A stretch of 63,364 bases of DNA from Haplosporangium gracile (GCA_015499985.1 JAAAUF010000118.1:1-63364); one strand, 5' to 3'. Counted from the stretch's first letter, positions 44,039 to 56,480 are shown. Translations and numbers: made by a program. The notes: generated from the letters alone by a model not told the origin.

Positions 44039-47000
44039 TCAGAGCCTAATCTCACCAGCTTGGTGAGCAAGGCTATAGAAAAGCGAATCAGGTCGCTGTA
44101 AGAGCACAGTCGGGGCCTCAAACTCCTCGACGCGTCCCTTCTCGAGAACCAGGATCTTATCAGAGTCTATGACCGTCTTGATACGATGCGCAATCGTCAG
44201 GATCGTCCGGTCCTTGAACTCGCTCCTGATTGTCTTCTGAATGAGCTCGTCTGTCTCTACATCCACCGCAGCCGTCGCCTCGTCCAGCACAAGGATCTTG
44301 GTCTTGCGAAGGAGCGCACGAGCCAGACAGATCAACGACCGCTGGCCCACTGAGAAGTTGTCGCCATTTTGCGACACCTTGAACGAGAGTCCACCTCCAA
44401 GAGAAGAAATATGATCCTTCAAATGAGCACGCTCGAGAGCCTCCCACAGATCTGCATCCTGCATCTCCTCAAAGGGGTCGAGGTTGTCGCGAACAGTACC
44501 AACAAACAAGATGGGCTCCTGAGGGATAATGGCGAGGTGTTGACGAAGGCCCTTCAATTCAACGGTCGAAATGTCCACGCCATCAATCCAGATCGATCCA
44601 CCGTCCTCCTCCACCTGCACCTTCTCCAAAACAGCACAGCATCCTTCTTGGCGTGCAATTCCGCATCCATATCAGCACCGTTATGACTAGCCTTGGCCCA
44701 GTGGCTGTTTGCTGCCTCGATAATCCTGAACAATGCGAGTGTCAGAGATGATTTTCCTGCACCCGCGCGACCGACGATGCCGACCTTCTCCGTGGACTGG
44801 ACCGTGAAACCAATGTTTCTGATCACCAAATTAAGTCTCTCACGGTAACGCGTCGAGTAGTTGCGGAACTCGATCTGACCAGCCTGGGGCCAGTTCTTGG
44901 GCAAGACGACATCTGTCTGGGTGGGGGCCTCTGGATTCTTGTTGGCATACTCCTCAATACGCTCCACACACACCAACTGANNNNNNNNNNNNNNNNNNNN
45001 NNNNNNNNNNNNNNNNNNNNNNNNNNNNNNNNNNNNNNNNNNNNNNNNNNNNNNNNNNNNNNNNNNNNNNNNNNNNNNNNNNNNNNNNNNNNNNNNNNNN
45101 NNNNNNNNNNNNNNNNNNNNNNTGTAAACAAAGGCAAAACTTACTTTTGGAGATCACAGAGGGCGCTCACAAGCCAAACAATATCTTGAGTGACACCCAT
45201 GGCATACGAAAGAGCAAGCCCAGCACTAGCCGGGCTAAGAGTGTCGCGACCCAAGACGGCAAAAAGAGCAGCTGCAAGGATAATCATCGATCCCAGACAC
45301 TCAAGGCGGATCTGCAGCCAGCGGTTGGTAACAATCCAAGCAAAGTAGGCATTGGCAGACACATCGGCCTTGGCATCATTCTCGGCAATGAATCGCTTGC
45401 CAGCATCCAAGGCACGGATGGTGATGACTCCAGTTAAGGTCTCGCTAAAATGCTGGTAGATGGGCGACTTTGTGACAGAGTCGATTCGCTTTAGGGCTCT
45501 CGACGAACGGACGTAGTAGGCTTGAACGAAACCATAGATGACCGCCAGAAAGGGGACGACGGCTAAGAAGACGGGGGCGTTCAAGGCAATGACAATCATG
45601 GTCGCAATAACGGAGAAGGTACACATGGCCATGTGGAAAACGTTCCAGGGGATCATCTCATCGACACTCAGAATGTCACTGGAGAACCGGTTGACAATAC
45701 GACCAAGAGGGGTGGTGTCAAAGAAGGACATTGGCAAACAAAGAACCTTGTTCAGCAATCGCTCGTGAAGACGTCTTGCGGCACGAACAATGGCCAAGAC
45801 CATGGCAAAGTAGGTTACCAAGGCACTCAACAGGACAAAGGCGACAATAAAAGCGGCATAAATTCCGAGATATTCAGAGAGAATGAGGCTTCATGAGGCA
45901 GAGTTAGTAACCCAGTACTCGAGCCAGATGTTGGAACCAATCTGAATACTTTGGACTAGTGCGTAGAGGCCAACAACCGTCAGGGCATACTTATAGGAAG
46001 TTGACTTGACGTACTTGATATACACACTCCACGAGACGCTTCCCTCGACCATCTTCTCCTCCGCAACCAACTCGCCCTTATCGTCCTTCACAGCAACAGC
46101 ATCGGATCCAACCTCGTCTCCGTCCTGAGTCAAAGCATCAGACTCCTGCTTAGAACTCTCTTCCACAGCTTCAATTCTCCTTGTCCTTTTTGTAATGGTG
46201 GTAAAGGCGGTGATTGACTGAGTACTCCTTAATGAGTTGGTAAAATGACCGGCCGGCATCCATAAGTTCCTGGTACTGACCAGTTTCGCTGACTTGACCG
46301 TCCTTGAGAACAACAATGCGGTCGGCGTCTCTCAGGAACTGAACTGCATGAGTGACGAAAATGCGAGACTTGTTCTTGAGAAGTCCGTTAGGGCTAAGAA
46401 GGTTCTTCCAGAGATGCTGGGCGATATGAGCATCAACGGCACTCGGGGGATCGTCCAAGAGGTAAAGGTCGGCGTCGTCGTAGGCGGCGCGGGCAAGAGA
46501 GACACGCTGTTTTTGACCACCCGAGAGGTTAATGCCGCGTTCACCGATCTCTGTCTGGTCGCCTGCTGGAAGCATCTCAATGTCAGGCAAGAGTCCACAG
46601 ACCATCAGCACAAGATCATAACGAGCCTAGATAAAGACGTTGCCGAAGAGGATGTTGTCGCGAACCGTAGCGTTGAGGATCCATGCCTGCTGGGGGACAT
46701 AGGCTATCCTTCCGTAGACGCGGACCGATCCTTGGTACTTGTACATGTCTCCAAAAATGGCGTTCAACAGCGATGACTTTCCTTGACCGACTCGACCGAC
46801 AATCGCTACCAGCTCTCCTTGCTTGAACTCCAGGTTGATGTTGGTCAATGTTGGGCCTCTCTCCTTCTTGGCGGCCGCTTCATCCTCGGATGGTGTGTCC
46901 TTGTCCTCTGATATCGGACCCTTCTTGCCCTCAGTCTCGGACTCACCCTCATGATCTTCGGGATCCCATGCAAACACGCCATCCTTAATCTCGACCACCG

Positions 47001-49290
47001 GGACATTAAGTTCGTTAGGCATCTGCTTGATCACTTCAGTATTACATCCAGAAATCTCTTCCGCGAGCAAGAATTTTTCAATTCTTCTCGTAGAAACCAA
47101 CGCACTAGCCGACTCGTTCATCATTCCCCCACGGTGAGTCCAATGGGGTTTGCCAAGAGACCAAAGAGCGAGATGGCGACGAAAATCCTCTGAGGCGTGA
47201 TTTCTCCGGGGGTGAAGTTGGGGCCTCCGACGGTAGCATAGACCGAAAACGAAATCAGACTGGCGACCATGGGCAGGGATTGAAACATGGTCGACATGAA
47301 GATTTGAAGCTTGTCAAAGAACTTGAGGTTGACGAGCTCTTCGTCTCTATAGGCGGTTACACGCTGCTTGGACGAGTCTTCTCAGCCGTATAGCTTGACG
47401 ATCTTGATACCCGCGAGAATCTCGTTCATGAGGCGCATGCGGTGATTGGCGGCCTTCGTCTTCTTCATCTTTGCTTGCATGTAAGCCTTGACGATGAAGC
47501 CCTGGGTCGACATCAGGACGATAATCAGGACCAATCCGATAAAGATGGACCATCCAATTTGATTGTACACTAAATTTAATGTGAAAAATAGAAAGGAATA
47601 GGTAATAAGCTTGGTTGATTCTGTAAACATCCTTTAGCTATCGAAGCTTGGGTACGTAAACATAAGACTCACAAAGCCAAAGGGCCAGGGCAATCTCGTA
47701 TCTAGAGCGCAACAAAAAAATGAAAAAAATGAATGCGGAAGGGATGTTAGTGTATAGGGCAGAATGCAATATTCAAAAACATCAATGCGTACTTCGCATC
47801 GTCAAACGTACGGGATGGAGACAAGCGTGGGCAAGGAGGTCAAGGCATGCAGCCACCGCTCGGCATCGATAGACATGTGGTTACTGATTTCACCCGCAGT
47901 GTTGCTTTGCTTGGCAGCATTCGAGAGCTTGAGAGACTTGCGGTAGACCATGGCAATGGGCGCAGTTCTAATCTCCACGCCGTTATTGATCGCCGTTTGG
48001 TAAAACTACCCAACACAGAATGCGCTTAGGACCGAACAAAGAACATCCCAAAGGCCAAGATGATTCCAAGAGACACCGGCTGGGATTCACCGCTAGAGTA
48101 GGACTCGATGAAGTTCAGGATCTGGTTCAGGAACACTGGTAAGACGTAAGTAAACGTGGAGGCCGCCAGGCGGAAGATCATGATTGGAATCCAGCCCCAG
48201 CTGTAGGTCTTCATAATAGTGATGAACAGGCTGGGTTTCTTATCACGAGACTGTGCCTTGGTGACCGCTCGCTGCCACCGGTCGTTCAGTAGCTCATGAC
48301 TGAATTCGGTCTTAATACGATGAGGCATCATGCCCTCGATATCCTTGGCTGCCAGTGGACCTTGGTAACCTTCACGGAGGATCGGCTGGAGGAAGTGGAA
48401 GGAGACGCGCGAAAAGAGGTTGGCCTTCTCGTAGCGTCCTCCTTGGCTCTGTCGCTGGACCTGGGTCCTACTGCGTGGCCATGCTTCGACTATGAAACCG
48501 GCAGCTAGAAAGGCAAAGAACGAAACGAAGGCCTTGAACTGGTCTTGACGGGTCTGGTTCAGAAGTGACATGGTGCGGATGTTAATAGCAGCGCCGATGA
48601 GGGAGAAAATGTAGAGCTCGAAGATGTAGTCGGACGACCGGAACTCTTGCTGGTGTTGGAAATGATTCTGCACAAGTGCGAAAGCTTATGATGGGCTCAC
48701 CAAAGAAGGAAAGGGACAGGAACAAAAGAGGATAGTGGTCAATTAGGCGGACGACGGTCGATGGCTTGCGTTGGGTGTCCTGGTGCCGTGTTGCACTGTA
48801 TAGTTCACTTACCCAGACGACGGTCATACAAACAGCGCCGAGCATAGTAGCAGGGGTATAGATGTCATTCTTGAGGACGGTAGCTCTAGCAATCAAGGCG
48901 ATGATGCTTGTGAGGATGAAGAACTGAGATGGCCAATAGATGGCATTAGTGCGACCCAGGTTGTGGGGTTCTCCATTTCGTCACATGGAAAATATCCGCG
49001 CGGAAAGAGCAACGATGCCAACCAACGATGGCAGGGCGAAGAGGATGATGTTCTCCATACAAGGTATCAAGTCGGGATGGGTACCGCTAGTAGGGCCCCA
49101 GATGGATGGTATGCATAAGAGAGGGGGATACAATAGTCAATCATAGAGAAAACAAGGAAAAATATAGAATGGCGTGTTGAAGGTATAGTAAAAGAAAACA
49201 AGGTCGCGACTTACCCATCCATCTTGAACGTTACAAAAGGGGGTGATGGCGGTGATGAGTCGAATGAACCGATGACTGTAAGCAGAAGGA
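44039..49290 (-). pseudogene. ABCC/MRP-type ABC transporter gene with multiple disabling lesions
   Basis: Full-length layout of a multidrug-resistance-associated ABC exporter: TMD0 (PFCNVQDGW, PTSGTHPDLIPCMENIIL), TMD1 (LFSRVSFHFLQPILREGYQG), NBD1 with Walker A GRVGQGKSS, signature LSGGQKQRVSLARA and Walker B LYLLDDPPSAVDAH, TMD2 (FFDTTPLGRIVNRFSSDI), then NBD2 with GRAGAGKSS, SVGQRSLICLARALL and LVLDEATAAVD. Domains lie in order on the minus strand. Reading is broken by in-frame stops at 48981-48983, 48006-48008, 47382-47384, 46627-46629 and 45891-45893. Frameshifts occur near 48028 and 46172, with a 5-bp duplication at 44631-44640. A run of 142 N (44981-45122) hides one exon boundary. Four breaks lie inside strongly conserved motifs, for example KLYG-stop-ED for KLYGWED. 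The start exon is not identified. Confidence 0.85.
44981..45122. other. Assembly gap (142 N)
   Basis: Unknown bases between two scaffolded contigs inside the ABCC gene. It covers part of the segment joining TMD2 to NBD2, so the junction there cannot be checked. Confidence 0.99.
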
Positions 49291-50345
49291 ATAAGGTAAA
49301 AAAAGCTAAAGCGCTAATGAGATAAGGGAGAGGGTAAAAAAGAAGCGTCGCGCCCTTTTATGGGGAGGAGTTGACATCCAGGAGAGTGGTAACACGCAAA
49401 AAAGCTTGAGTTTAAAAAATCCGCAGGAGAAACTACGTATATACCCATGTCCATGGGCTTCCCATTTGGTTCCCCTGTGATGAACGAATTGATGGAATGT
49501 GGACTGTGCGGAACTGAAAACAATAGTGGAATTACCTTTTTGTTCCTTTTTGAAGGTCTTTGAGCAGCCAATTGTCGACTGAGTCGCTTTATTCAGCGAG
49601 GAATATCTTTTCACTTAAACTTTTCGACAATCTAACCGGGGATACCGTTTTGAGTGCAATCCAACCGTACAAAAAAGCTGCAGGAAATTTGAGCCTAGCC
49701 CTATTCTCCGATCAAGACTCTGGTCCTCCAATCCATCTTGGAGACAACTTGCAGTGCCAACAAGGGGTTCACGCGTACGGGAGAAAAGAGCGTAGCATAG
49801 CGAGGCTAGCCAACCATATCATCTGTAGACAAGCCTCTAGCTTTCGTATTTGTTCATGCTCAAAGATAGCCCCTTTTGTTCAAGCCATATGTCTCACAAT
49901 GGGCGGGAAAATGGCAACATTGAGAACACACAATCATTGACCAATTCCTTGTTTTTTGTCTGTAATGATAAGTTGTTTATTTCCTCGAAAATTACAACTA
50001 AAGTCCAAGAATGACGGCGATATCGAGTGAAATCTATTGACAAACCAGACAAAAAAAAAGTCGACGCAAAGGTTAGACACATGAAACAAAATCTATGAAG
50101 CCGTTTGATGTTCCACCGATTGCTGCTTGACTGTCTCCGCAAGTACGAGTCGTCCGTCGCCCATTGACATGTTTTGTTGTAAGGTATCAGGAAAACGAAG
50201 GTTGTCCACATATAGTTTCGGACAATGTAGATAAGTTTTTAAGCATCATTTGTAACAAAAAAAAAAGGGAACTGATCTGACTCTCACTCTTTTCCGAAAG
50301 ATAGCAAGAAAATAATAATTCAAAAAGGTCAAAGAAACTTACAGT
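49291..50345. other. Region between ABCC and RPS18
   Basis: No supported gene. The missing first exon or exons of the ABCC gene may lie between 49291 and 49620. The rest is AT-rich flank and the RPS18 3' end. Short frames here lack motifs. Confidence 0.45.
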
Positions 50346-51778
50346 TTACTTCTTCTTGGAGACACCGACGACGCGACCGCGACGACCAGTGGTCTTGGTG
50401 TGCTGACCACGGACACGGACGCCCCAGTAGTGACGGAGACCACGATGGGCGCGGATCTTCTTGAGACGCTCCAAATCCTCACGCATCTGGTTGTCGAGAC
50501 CGTTGGCCAAAAGCTGGGTGTACTTTCCATCAGTGAAGTTCTTCTGTCTGTTGAGGAACCACTGAGGAACCTTGTACTGGGTAGGGTTCTGCATGATGGT
50601 AACGAGACGCTCGAGCTCTTCGTTGGTAAGCTCACCAGCTCTAATAGATTAAATAGGACGGAGAAGGAAGACGATAGGGTCAGCCACTTGTTTCCGTGTT
50701 TTGTATGTATGCGTCGATAATGCCGGTATAGTTGGTAAGCAGAAGAAGTGTGCTCCTGGGTGAAAGTCTCCGAGCGGTTCGAGTCCAGCTTTGATAAATA
50801 AGTCTAGCGGTGGTGTAAAAGCTTCCTGCTACACACTGTCCGAAGTCACCTCTACTCTCACAATCCACCACTTGTGCGGCTGTTTCCTCCATTCCTTCTA
50901 TGGACTCGAAGTGATGATGGTTTCCCCCCTTCAAGAGCTGATGAGTTGTCCCAGCTGAAGAATAAAATAATCCTGCGGCATCAGTGCTTCGCTGTAATAG
51001 CCCTGAATAGATCCCGTTGGCTACTGGGTAGCTAACAAAGTTGCGCCTCCTGTTCCTTTGTCTATTTGCGTTTGTGTTCCATAAACGCACCTCTTCTTCA
51101 AGTCGATATCAGCCTTCTTGCAGACCAAGTTGGCATAACGACGACCGACACCCTTGATGTTCGTCTAGAGAATTCAAAACAAAACGAGGTGATATTAGCG
51201 GTCTGTCTACAAGACTCGGACACTTCGTGAAAAAACGACTTATCGGACTGCGCCAGATGTTAAGTTAGACTTACCATGGCGAACATGATCTTGGTCTTGC
51301 CCTCAACGTTCGTGTTAAGAACACGAAGAATGTGCTGGAATTGGCCTTTCTCAGGGACAAGGAGAGACTGTTGTTGTGAAAGAAAAAAAGAGATGGTGTC
51401 CAGTGTTAAACGGGCTGATCTAGATCTCTATGTTCTCCTGCGGTTGATAGTCGAAGGGTGGAGGGGAGGAGTGATTTTTGGGCATGGTTTCTCCAGATGG
51501 ACAAATTGGCGATGCCAATGGGAATTAAGGAGGGTTATCGATGTGTGTGCGGTGTCCAGGCTGGCGGTTGATGGGTATAAGTATCGATCGATGTCCCGAT
51601 GGATGGTTCCCCCTCTGTCCGTCATATGTCAATTTCCACTTTCCATCTTGGTTTGAGTATTGCGGGAAAAAGGATTATCAAAATTGGCCGGTAGCACTTG
51701 CATTTACGCTACCTGTGGCTTGTCGCCCTTGATTTACTGCGTCCCCTTTTTTGGTTCATGCGGTCCAAAAACTACCAT
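50346..51778 (-). CDS. RPS18: 40S ribosomal protein S18 (uS13)
   Basis: A small-subunit head protein that contacts tRNA and the uL5 bridge. Minus-strand exons 51367-51275 ([28 protein letters not shown]), 51164-51091 ([20 protein letters not shown]) and 50640-50346 ([19 protein letters not shown] through [20 protein letters not shown]) cover the protein, with codon phase closing at each junction. The total is 154 residues, against 152 in human. Only the initiator Met is missing from these exons. The ATG at 51778-51776, directly followed by GTAGTT, would supply it as a one-codon exon, but this start is tentative. The introns of about 410, 110 and 450 nt are long compared with other genes here. 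It is divergent from RPL19. Confidence 0.88.
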
Positions 51779-52636
51779 ATCTCTTCGTCCTCGCAGTCAG
51801 GAAGTCAGCTCGTGCTTGACTCTTCCCACTTCCCACTCTCCGTAATTTTGGTTAGAGATAAACAATAAAACAGACGATCAACACGAGCCAATTTTTGCGC
51901 TCCAGTCCCACTATAAACGCGACTTGACCATTGGCGTGAAGAGAAGAGAGAGAGAGGGTGATACTCAACCTGTTGCTATCATGGCACTCTAGAGCAACAG
52001 CTTCGAAAACAAGAACGCACTTAGAGCCACTGCTGACCGATATCTTTTGTTCTTCGCTTCATTTCTCCTATGCACTACGAACACACCTTTATCCGGACGA
52101 ACAAATAGCATCAGGGGCTAGGGGTAGTTAAATTTTGCCCAAGTCGCATGAAGAAAATTGGATGCGAGTGGCCCTTAACAAGATGGATGGATGCAGACGA
52201 AAGCCACGCCAAAAAATTTTTGAGCAGTATTATTATGCCACAGCGGGCGAGAAGTCCTTTTTTCCTCCTTTGCTTCTAGTCGTTTTAAACATGTGCGTAG
52301 TTTGATCAAACAGTCAAAGCGGCCAACACCACCCAGACAACACTTATGTCATTACCAACTGGACCCCGGCTAAATCACCAACACACACACACCCATGGGA
52401 TCGCACTCTCGGGAAGGATCATTCATCGATTCACAACTCTCGATTAACTACAACAGGAATTCATGCTCCCTTCTCAGATTCGACATTTGACATTCAGGAT
52501 TTTCAATCCTAGTCAGTTCCTACCATCACCGACCGTCATCGATCATCCCGTCAACTTTCCGGAATCACATTCCTCTCAACAGCGCTCATCATTCCTGACT
52601 CTATTTTCTGCTTCTCTACTGCATTTCATCAAACAG
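51779..52636. promoter_or_regulatory. Intergenic region shared by divergent RPS18 and RPL19
   Basis: About 0.5 to 0.85 kb lie between two oppositely oriented cytosolic ribosomal protein genes, depending on their uncertain start exons. It probably works as a common promoter region and holds the first intron of RPL19. No motif was assigned with confidence. Confidence 0.45.
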
Positions 52637-53655
52637 GGTTTCTTTGAGCAGTCAGAAACGTTTGGCCGCCGCCGTCTTGAAGTGCGGACAGCGCAAGATT
52701 TGGCTTGACCCTAACGAGGTCACCGAGATTGCCAACGCCAACTCTCGTAAGTCCCGTCTTACCCGACAAGGCTTTATTGGCCTAGCATACGGGATAACAA
52801 TCAGGAAGAACCACCTTCAGGAGTGAGACCTTGAACTGGACCTCAAAGTGATTTCGCAATCTGTGCCATTTTTCTCATTCCCACCCATCGTCGTCAACTC
52901 TGCTATGGACGGGCCTTTTTGATTGCGTCGACATCAACCGGCTACAATATGTATTTCGATACAGTCAAAACTATCGACAATTTTTGGGCAGTTACCGTGT
53001 TAGTTCTGTGTCCTTCCTACCTGGACGACTACCAGCAGCCGAATTACTGTCGAGGGCATGCAGCAGCTGTGCACAGCTACTTGCTGTGTGATTATCGCCA
53101 AGTTTCCGCAAAATATAATTATTGCCACTGACCTGCTTTCAATTATTCAATTGATATTGAATCATAGGCCAGAACATCCGCAAGCTCGTCAAGGATGGTC
53201 TCATCATCAAGAAGCCCCAGACCATGCACTCGCTTTTCCGCCACCGCGAGAAACTCGCTGCTAAGCGTGCTGGTCGTCACTCTGGCACCGGTAAGCGTCA
53301 GGGTACCGCTGAGGCCCGTATGCCCACCACCGTCATCTGGATGCGCCGTCAGCGTGTCCTCCGCCGCCTTCTTCGCAAGTACCGCGAGACCGGCAAGATC
53401 GACCGTCACTTGTACCACGTCTTGTACATGAAGGCCAAGGGTAACGTCTTCAAGAACAAGCGTGTCCTTATGGAGTACATCCACAAGGTCAAGGCCGAGA
53501 AGCTCCGCGCCAAGTTGATCGCTGATCAGGCCGAGGCTCACCGCAACAAGACCAAGGCTGCCCGCACTCGCCGCAACGAGCGTGTTGCCGAGAAGCGCGC
53601 TGCCTTTGCCGGTGTTGAGGCCGCTGCCGAGGAGCCCAAGAAGTCCAAGAAGTAA
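52637..53655 (+). CDS. RPL19: 60S ribosomal protein L19 (eL19)
   Basis: A large-subunit protein with a long basic C-terminal helix. Exon 52637-52746 encodes [20 protein letters not shown] and [16 protein letters not shown]. Exon 53168-53655 starts [20 protein letters not shown] and continues through [37 protein letters not shown] and [19 protein letters not shown] to the lysine-rich end EEPKKSKK. The junction (TCT C|GC) closes in phase. The initiator Met is not in these exons. The first base of the 52637 exon would complete an AT|G split by an upstream intron. A plausible donor is AT|GTGCGT near 52291, but this is not certain. The intron between the two exons is about 420 nt. Confidence 0.9.
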
Positions 53656-54396
53656 ATTTCGACTTTTTTCCACCCAAGAAAATAAAATTTGCTCACTGAA
53701 CTTTTCAAAGACAACAACAATCAACTCTTCTTTCTTTCTATGGTTGCAATGATGTTGTTGTAATATGTCGTACTTTAATTTTGAAATCATGATTAATAAG
53801 GGGACATATGTTAAGACTATATCGCCATGTGGGATCATAGACTGGCCCCGTACGAGCGAGCTTGTTCTCGGAGCTTTGATATGCTAAAACAGTTAAAGAA
53901 GGAACACAAGTCACTCGGGCTACTTTTAACTTCCATTTTCATTGTAAACTCACTGTCCTGTTGCAACACCCTTCCATGCCTTACTCGGCATGCCTCTTCT
54001 AAATCCTGTTCTTGCAGTCATGATAGCTTCCAGAACAACACTTGTCAAAATTTCAGAGAGCGAAAAAGGTGTGCAAAAATGTTTTTTTTTAATGTAATGT
54101 AGCAAAAAGTAATGAAACTGTAACAAAAAGTGCAAAGGAGGGTGGTATTGAGTTTGAGAGAAAAAGTCGCCTGGGTCGTGTAGTAAAAGAGCGGAGAAAC
54201 ACAGATAAGAGAAGAATTGAAAGAAGGGCAACCATACAGCGGCATGACTCCTGATCGAATCGAAACTTGTTTCTTGTCCTGTCTTGTCCCATGTGTCTTG
54301 CTTCTAATATGCCTCCCCTGCTCCGTCCCATATGTCCTTTTGCTCCCGATAAGGGCAAAGGCATTTCCCGATATTTCCGTGAAAAAAAGAACGCCT
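53656..54396. other. Convergent spacer between RPL19 and mitochondrial S19
   Basis: Contains 3' untranslated sequence for both genes and no supported gene. A frame at 53827-54102 on the plus strand has no motif and ends in a T-run. Confidence 0.5.
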
Positions 54397-54654
54397 TTAA
54401 CGGTTTTTGGTCTGACGGTAAGAGAAGCGTTTCCTGGTGGGGGCGAACTCCCCGAGCTTGTGGCCGACCATCTCGTCAGTGACGGTCAGTGGGGTGTAGT
54501 CTTTGCCGTTATGAATTTGGAACTTAAGGCCGACGAAGGAGGGAATGATGGTGCAGGCGCGGGCGTTGGTGCGGACAGGGATGTTCTGGGTCAGGGCCTG
54601 TCTGAGACCGGGGAGGGCAACGAAGAATGGACCTTTCCAGGCGGATCGAGGCAT
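54397..54654 (-). CDS. RSM19: Mitochondrial small-subunit ribosomal protein S19 (uS19m)
   Basis: A bacterial-type S19 for the mitochondrial ribosome: [37 protein letters not shown], then [20 protein letters not shown] and a basic tail. The TIIP-F-G block and the [11 protein letters not shown] block are the family signature. It is 85 residues, single exon, normal length. It differs from the cytosolic S15 (the eukaryotic uS19), which lacks this short layout. A mitochondrial location follows from the family. No separate presequence is evident, as is usual for this protein. Confidence 0.9.
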   Translation of the reverse strand: MPRSAWKGPFFVALPGLRQALTQNIPVRTNARACTIIPSFVGLKFQIHNGKDYTPLTVTDEMVGHKLGEFAPTRKRFSYRQTKNR

Positions 54655-55066
54655 GGCGGATGAATAATGTGTTGTTGTGGTGGTGGTGACAAACGTAAAA
54701 AAGGCGAGGACATCAGCAGACACCCGATCCAACTGTAAGAACTTCCAATTAGGACAGGAGATCTGTTTACAAACCACCAAAAATTCAACGTCACTTCTAA
54801 ACCCGTTTACAGTCCAACGAAATTATTCCTAATTTGGAATAATCCTTAAACCCAAGCTCATTTGACAATATCAGTTTATTCACTGGCAAGTTCGACCTGC
54901 TTTGACAGTGTTCAAGCCCTTCATCTCAAGAAGAGTACGCTCAAGCCCTGCAATCGTGCTTTGAAAGTAGGGAAGAGTGCACTTTCTTCTTTATATGGCT
55001 TTCGCTTCATCACCCATCATCATTAGCAAAGAAACCATTCTGATTTCACTCACCCTCTGAAATAAG
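54655..55066. other. Spacer before the transposase-like gene
   Basis: About 400 bp with no recognisable gene. It must hold the RSM19 promoter. No repeat or target duplication was identified. Confidence 0.45.
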
Positions 55067-56480
55067 CTACTCAGTCACTCTCCCTGACTTTTCTTGCAGC
55101 TTCTTTTTGTTCAGCCCTGGCCTTCTCAAGTTGAAATACAAGTGTAGTGACAACATCGCTTTCAACCTGGGAGAAAGTTCGTCATTGCTGTCATCGCTGT
55201 CGTCGCTATCTCTGCCATTGTCGGCAGAGATGGTTAGATTCAGTGAAGGCATATCACTTCCGTTGATACAGATCTTCATATCGTTATAAATCCGTAATAC
55301 CAGGTACAAGTGCTTGCATGGCACGCGGTGATGGACATAACTCATGCAGGTGCAGGAAAGAAGATGAGTTGCCTCCGTGTTTGCCATGACATCGTACTTG
55401 ATATCTGGCGATCTAAAAGAACTCACCGAGATCTATAATACAAACGTTAAAAAAAGGCAATAGAAGGGAACTTTATAGATGGCATTATTAACGCTGAAAT
55501 ACTGGTTAACTTTTTGTCATTGTTTATCTCTGTGACCATATCCTTAGCTACATTAAAAGGCAGCTTTAATGCCTCTGCTTTTACACCCCTTTCGTATTCC
55601 AAGAGTACCATAGGTTCCAATCCATGCACAACTTTGTAGTGGTGGATCCTGAAGTCAATATCGACCACACCTGTTAGCAAATAGATCAGATCATCTCCGC
55701 CTAGATCACGTTCATATCCCAAGTGCTGTCTCTTCAACGAGATTGTTCGTGTTGATATGCTGGCAATCCTGCCGACGTAGAAGAATACGGTTGCGTTAGT
55801 TAAATTGGTCTGTTGCGTTTGTTGTAACAAAAAAGAACGGTAAAAATGTTAACATCGCCATGCCTTATCCCTCGATGGTATAGGGCCCATCTGGCTAGCT
55901 TCTCTGGTTTCATCCACTGGCTGTTGATACAGTCGATCATTGCGGTATGTGTTGCATATGTGCATTGAAAGGTGGTCCATTGTTGCTGGAGTTCGGCATC
56001 AGAATTTGCATTTCGAATGGCATTCAATCCCTTTCGCATCTCTTTCATGCCTTCCTCCTAAACATACAAAAAAATGGAGGGCATGAAATGAGCAGTGGTG
56101 TATTTCCAGTGAAGGAAAACCTTGCTTTAGTGTTTCGATCTCTGTGTTGGCCGCAATCTGTTTTGAGCCATGTCAACCATTTTCTCAATAAATGACTTTT
56201 GTATAATGGAAACGGACATTATGAGTATGCATGTCGGATTTGGAAGGGACAAAAAAGAAAAATAGCAAGATAAGAAAACTGTACTTACATGGATTCAGAG
56301 TTGCACACCATGAACGCAATCGGTATCCCGGAGTGTGCCTCCCGATCCTTGACAAGAATAGTGAACAAGTATGCGGTTCCATGAACTTCTTCGTTTATAG
56401 GGTCTGGTTTCAACGACTTGACTACTCTGTGTGTGAAGTCCATGCATAGAATGCCTTTGTTGTTGCCCATACTCTAAATG
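55067..56480 (-). mobile_element. MULE/SWIM-type transposase-like gene (probably decayed)
   Basis: Minus-strand fragments in order resemble a MULE-type transposase with a C-terminal SWIM zinc finger. An upstream exon (56470-56285) has ILCMDFTHRVVKSLKPDP and AYLFTILVKDREAHSGIPI followed by AFMVCNSES, the DDE-fold segment with the first Asp in CMD. The middle part (56048-55800) has ECINSQWMKP-like sequence (MIDCINSQWMKPEKLARWAL). The next part (55830-55490) has LKRQHLGYERDLGGDDLIYL and FRIHHYKVVHGLEPMVLLEY. The final exon (55439-55067) has SCTCMSYVHHRVPCKHLYLV, a CxC-xn-CxH SWIM finger. The frames do not join cleanly around 55750-55830, where an expected TNN-type motif is disturbed. Terminal inverted repeats were not found. 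SWIM-finger host proteins are an alternative. Confidence 0.55.

Noticed and set aside
48005..48031. A 27-nt 'intron' in the ABCC gene that would remove the TAG and frameshift
   Set aside because: Far too short for a spliceosomal intron. The intervening sequence LSAFCVG fits the transmembrane segment in another frame, so a base deletion plus a stop is the better explanation.
50775..50800. Another TTCGAGTCC T-loop-like motif in an RPS18 intron
   Set aside because: The stem mismatches and no cloverleaf could be built.
53827..54102. 91-residue frame downstream of RPL19
   Set aside because: No motif, ends in a homopolymer, and lies in the convergent 3' spacer.
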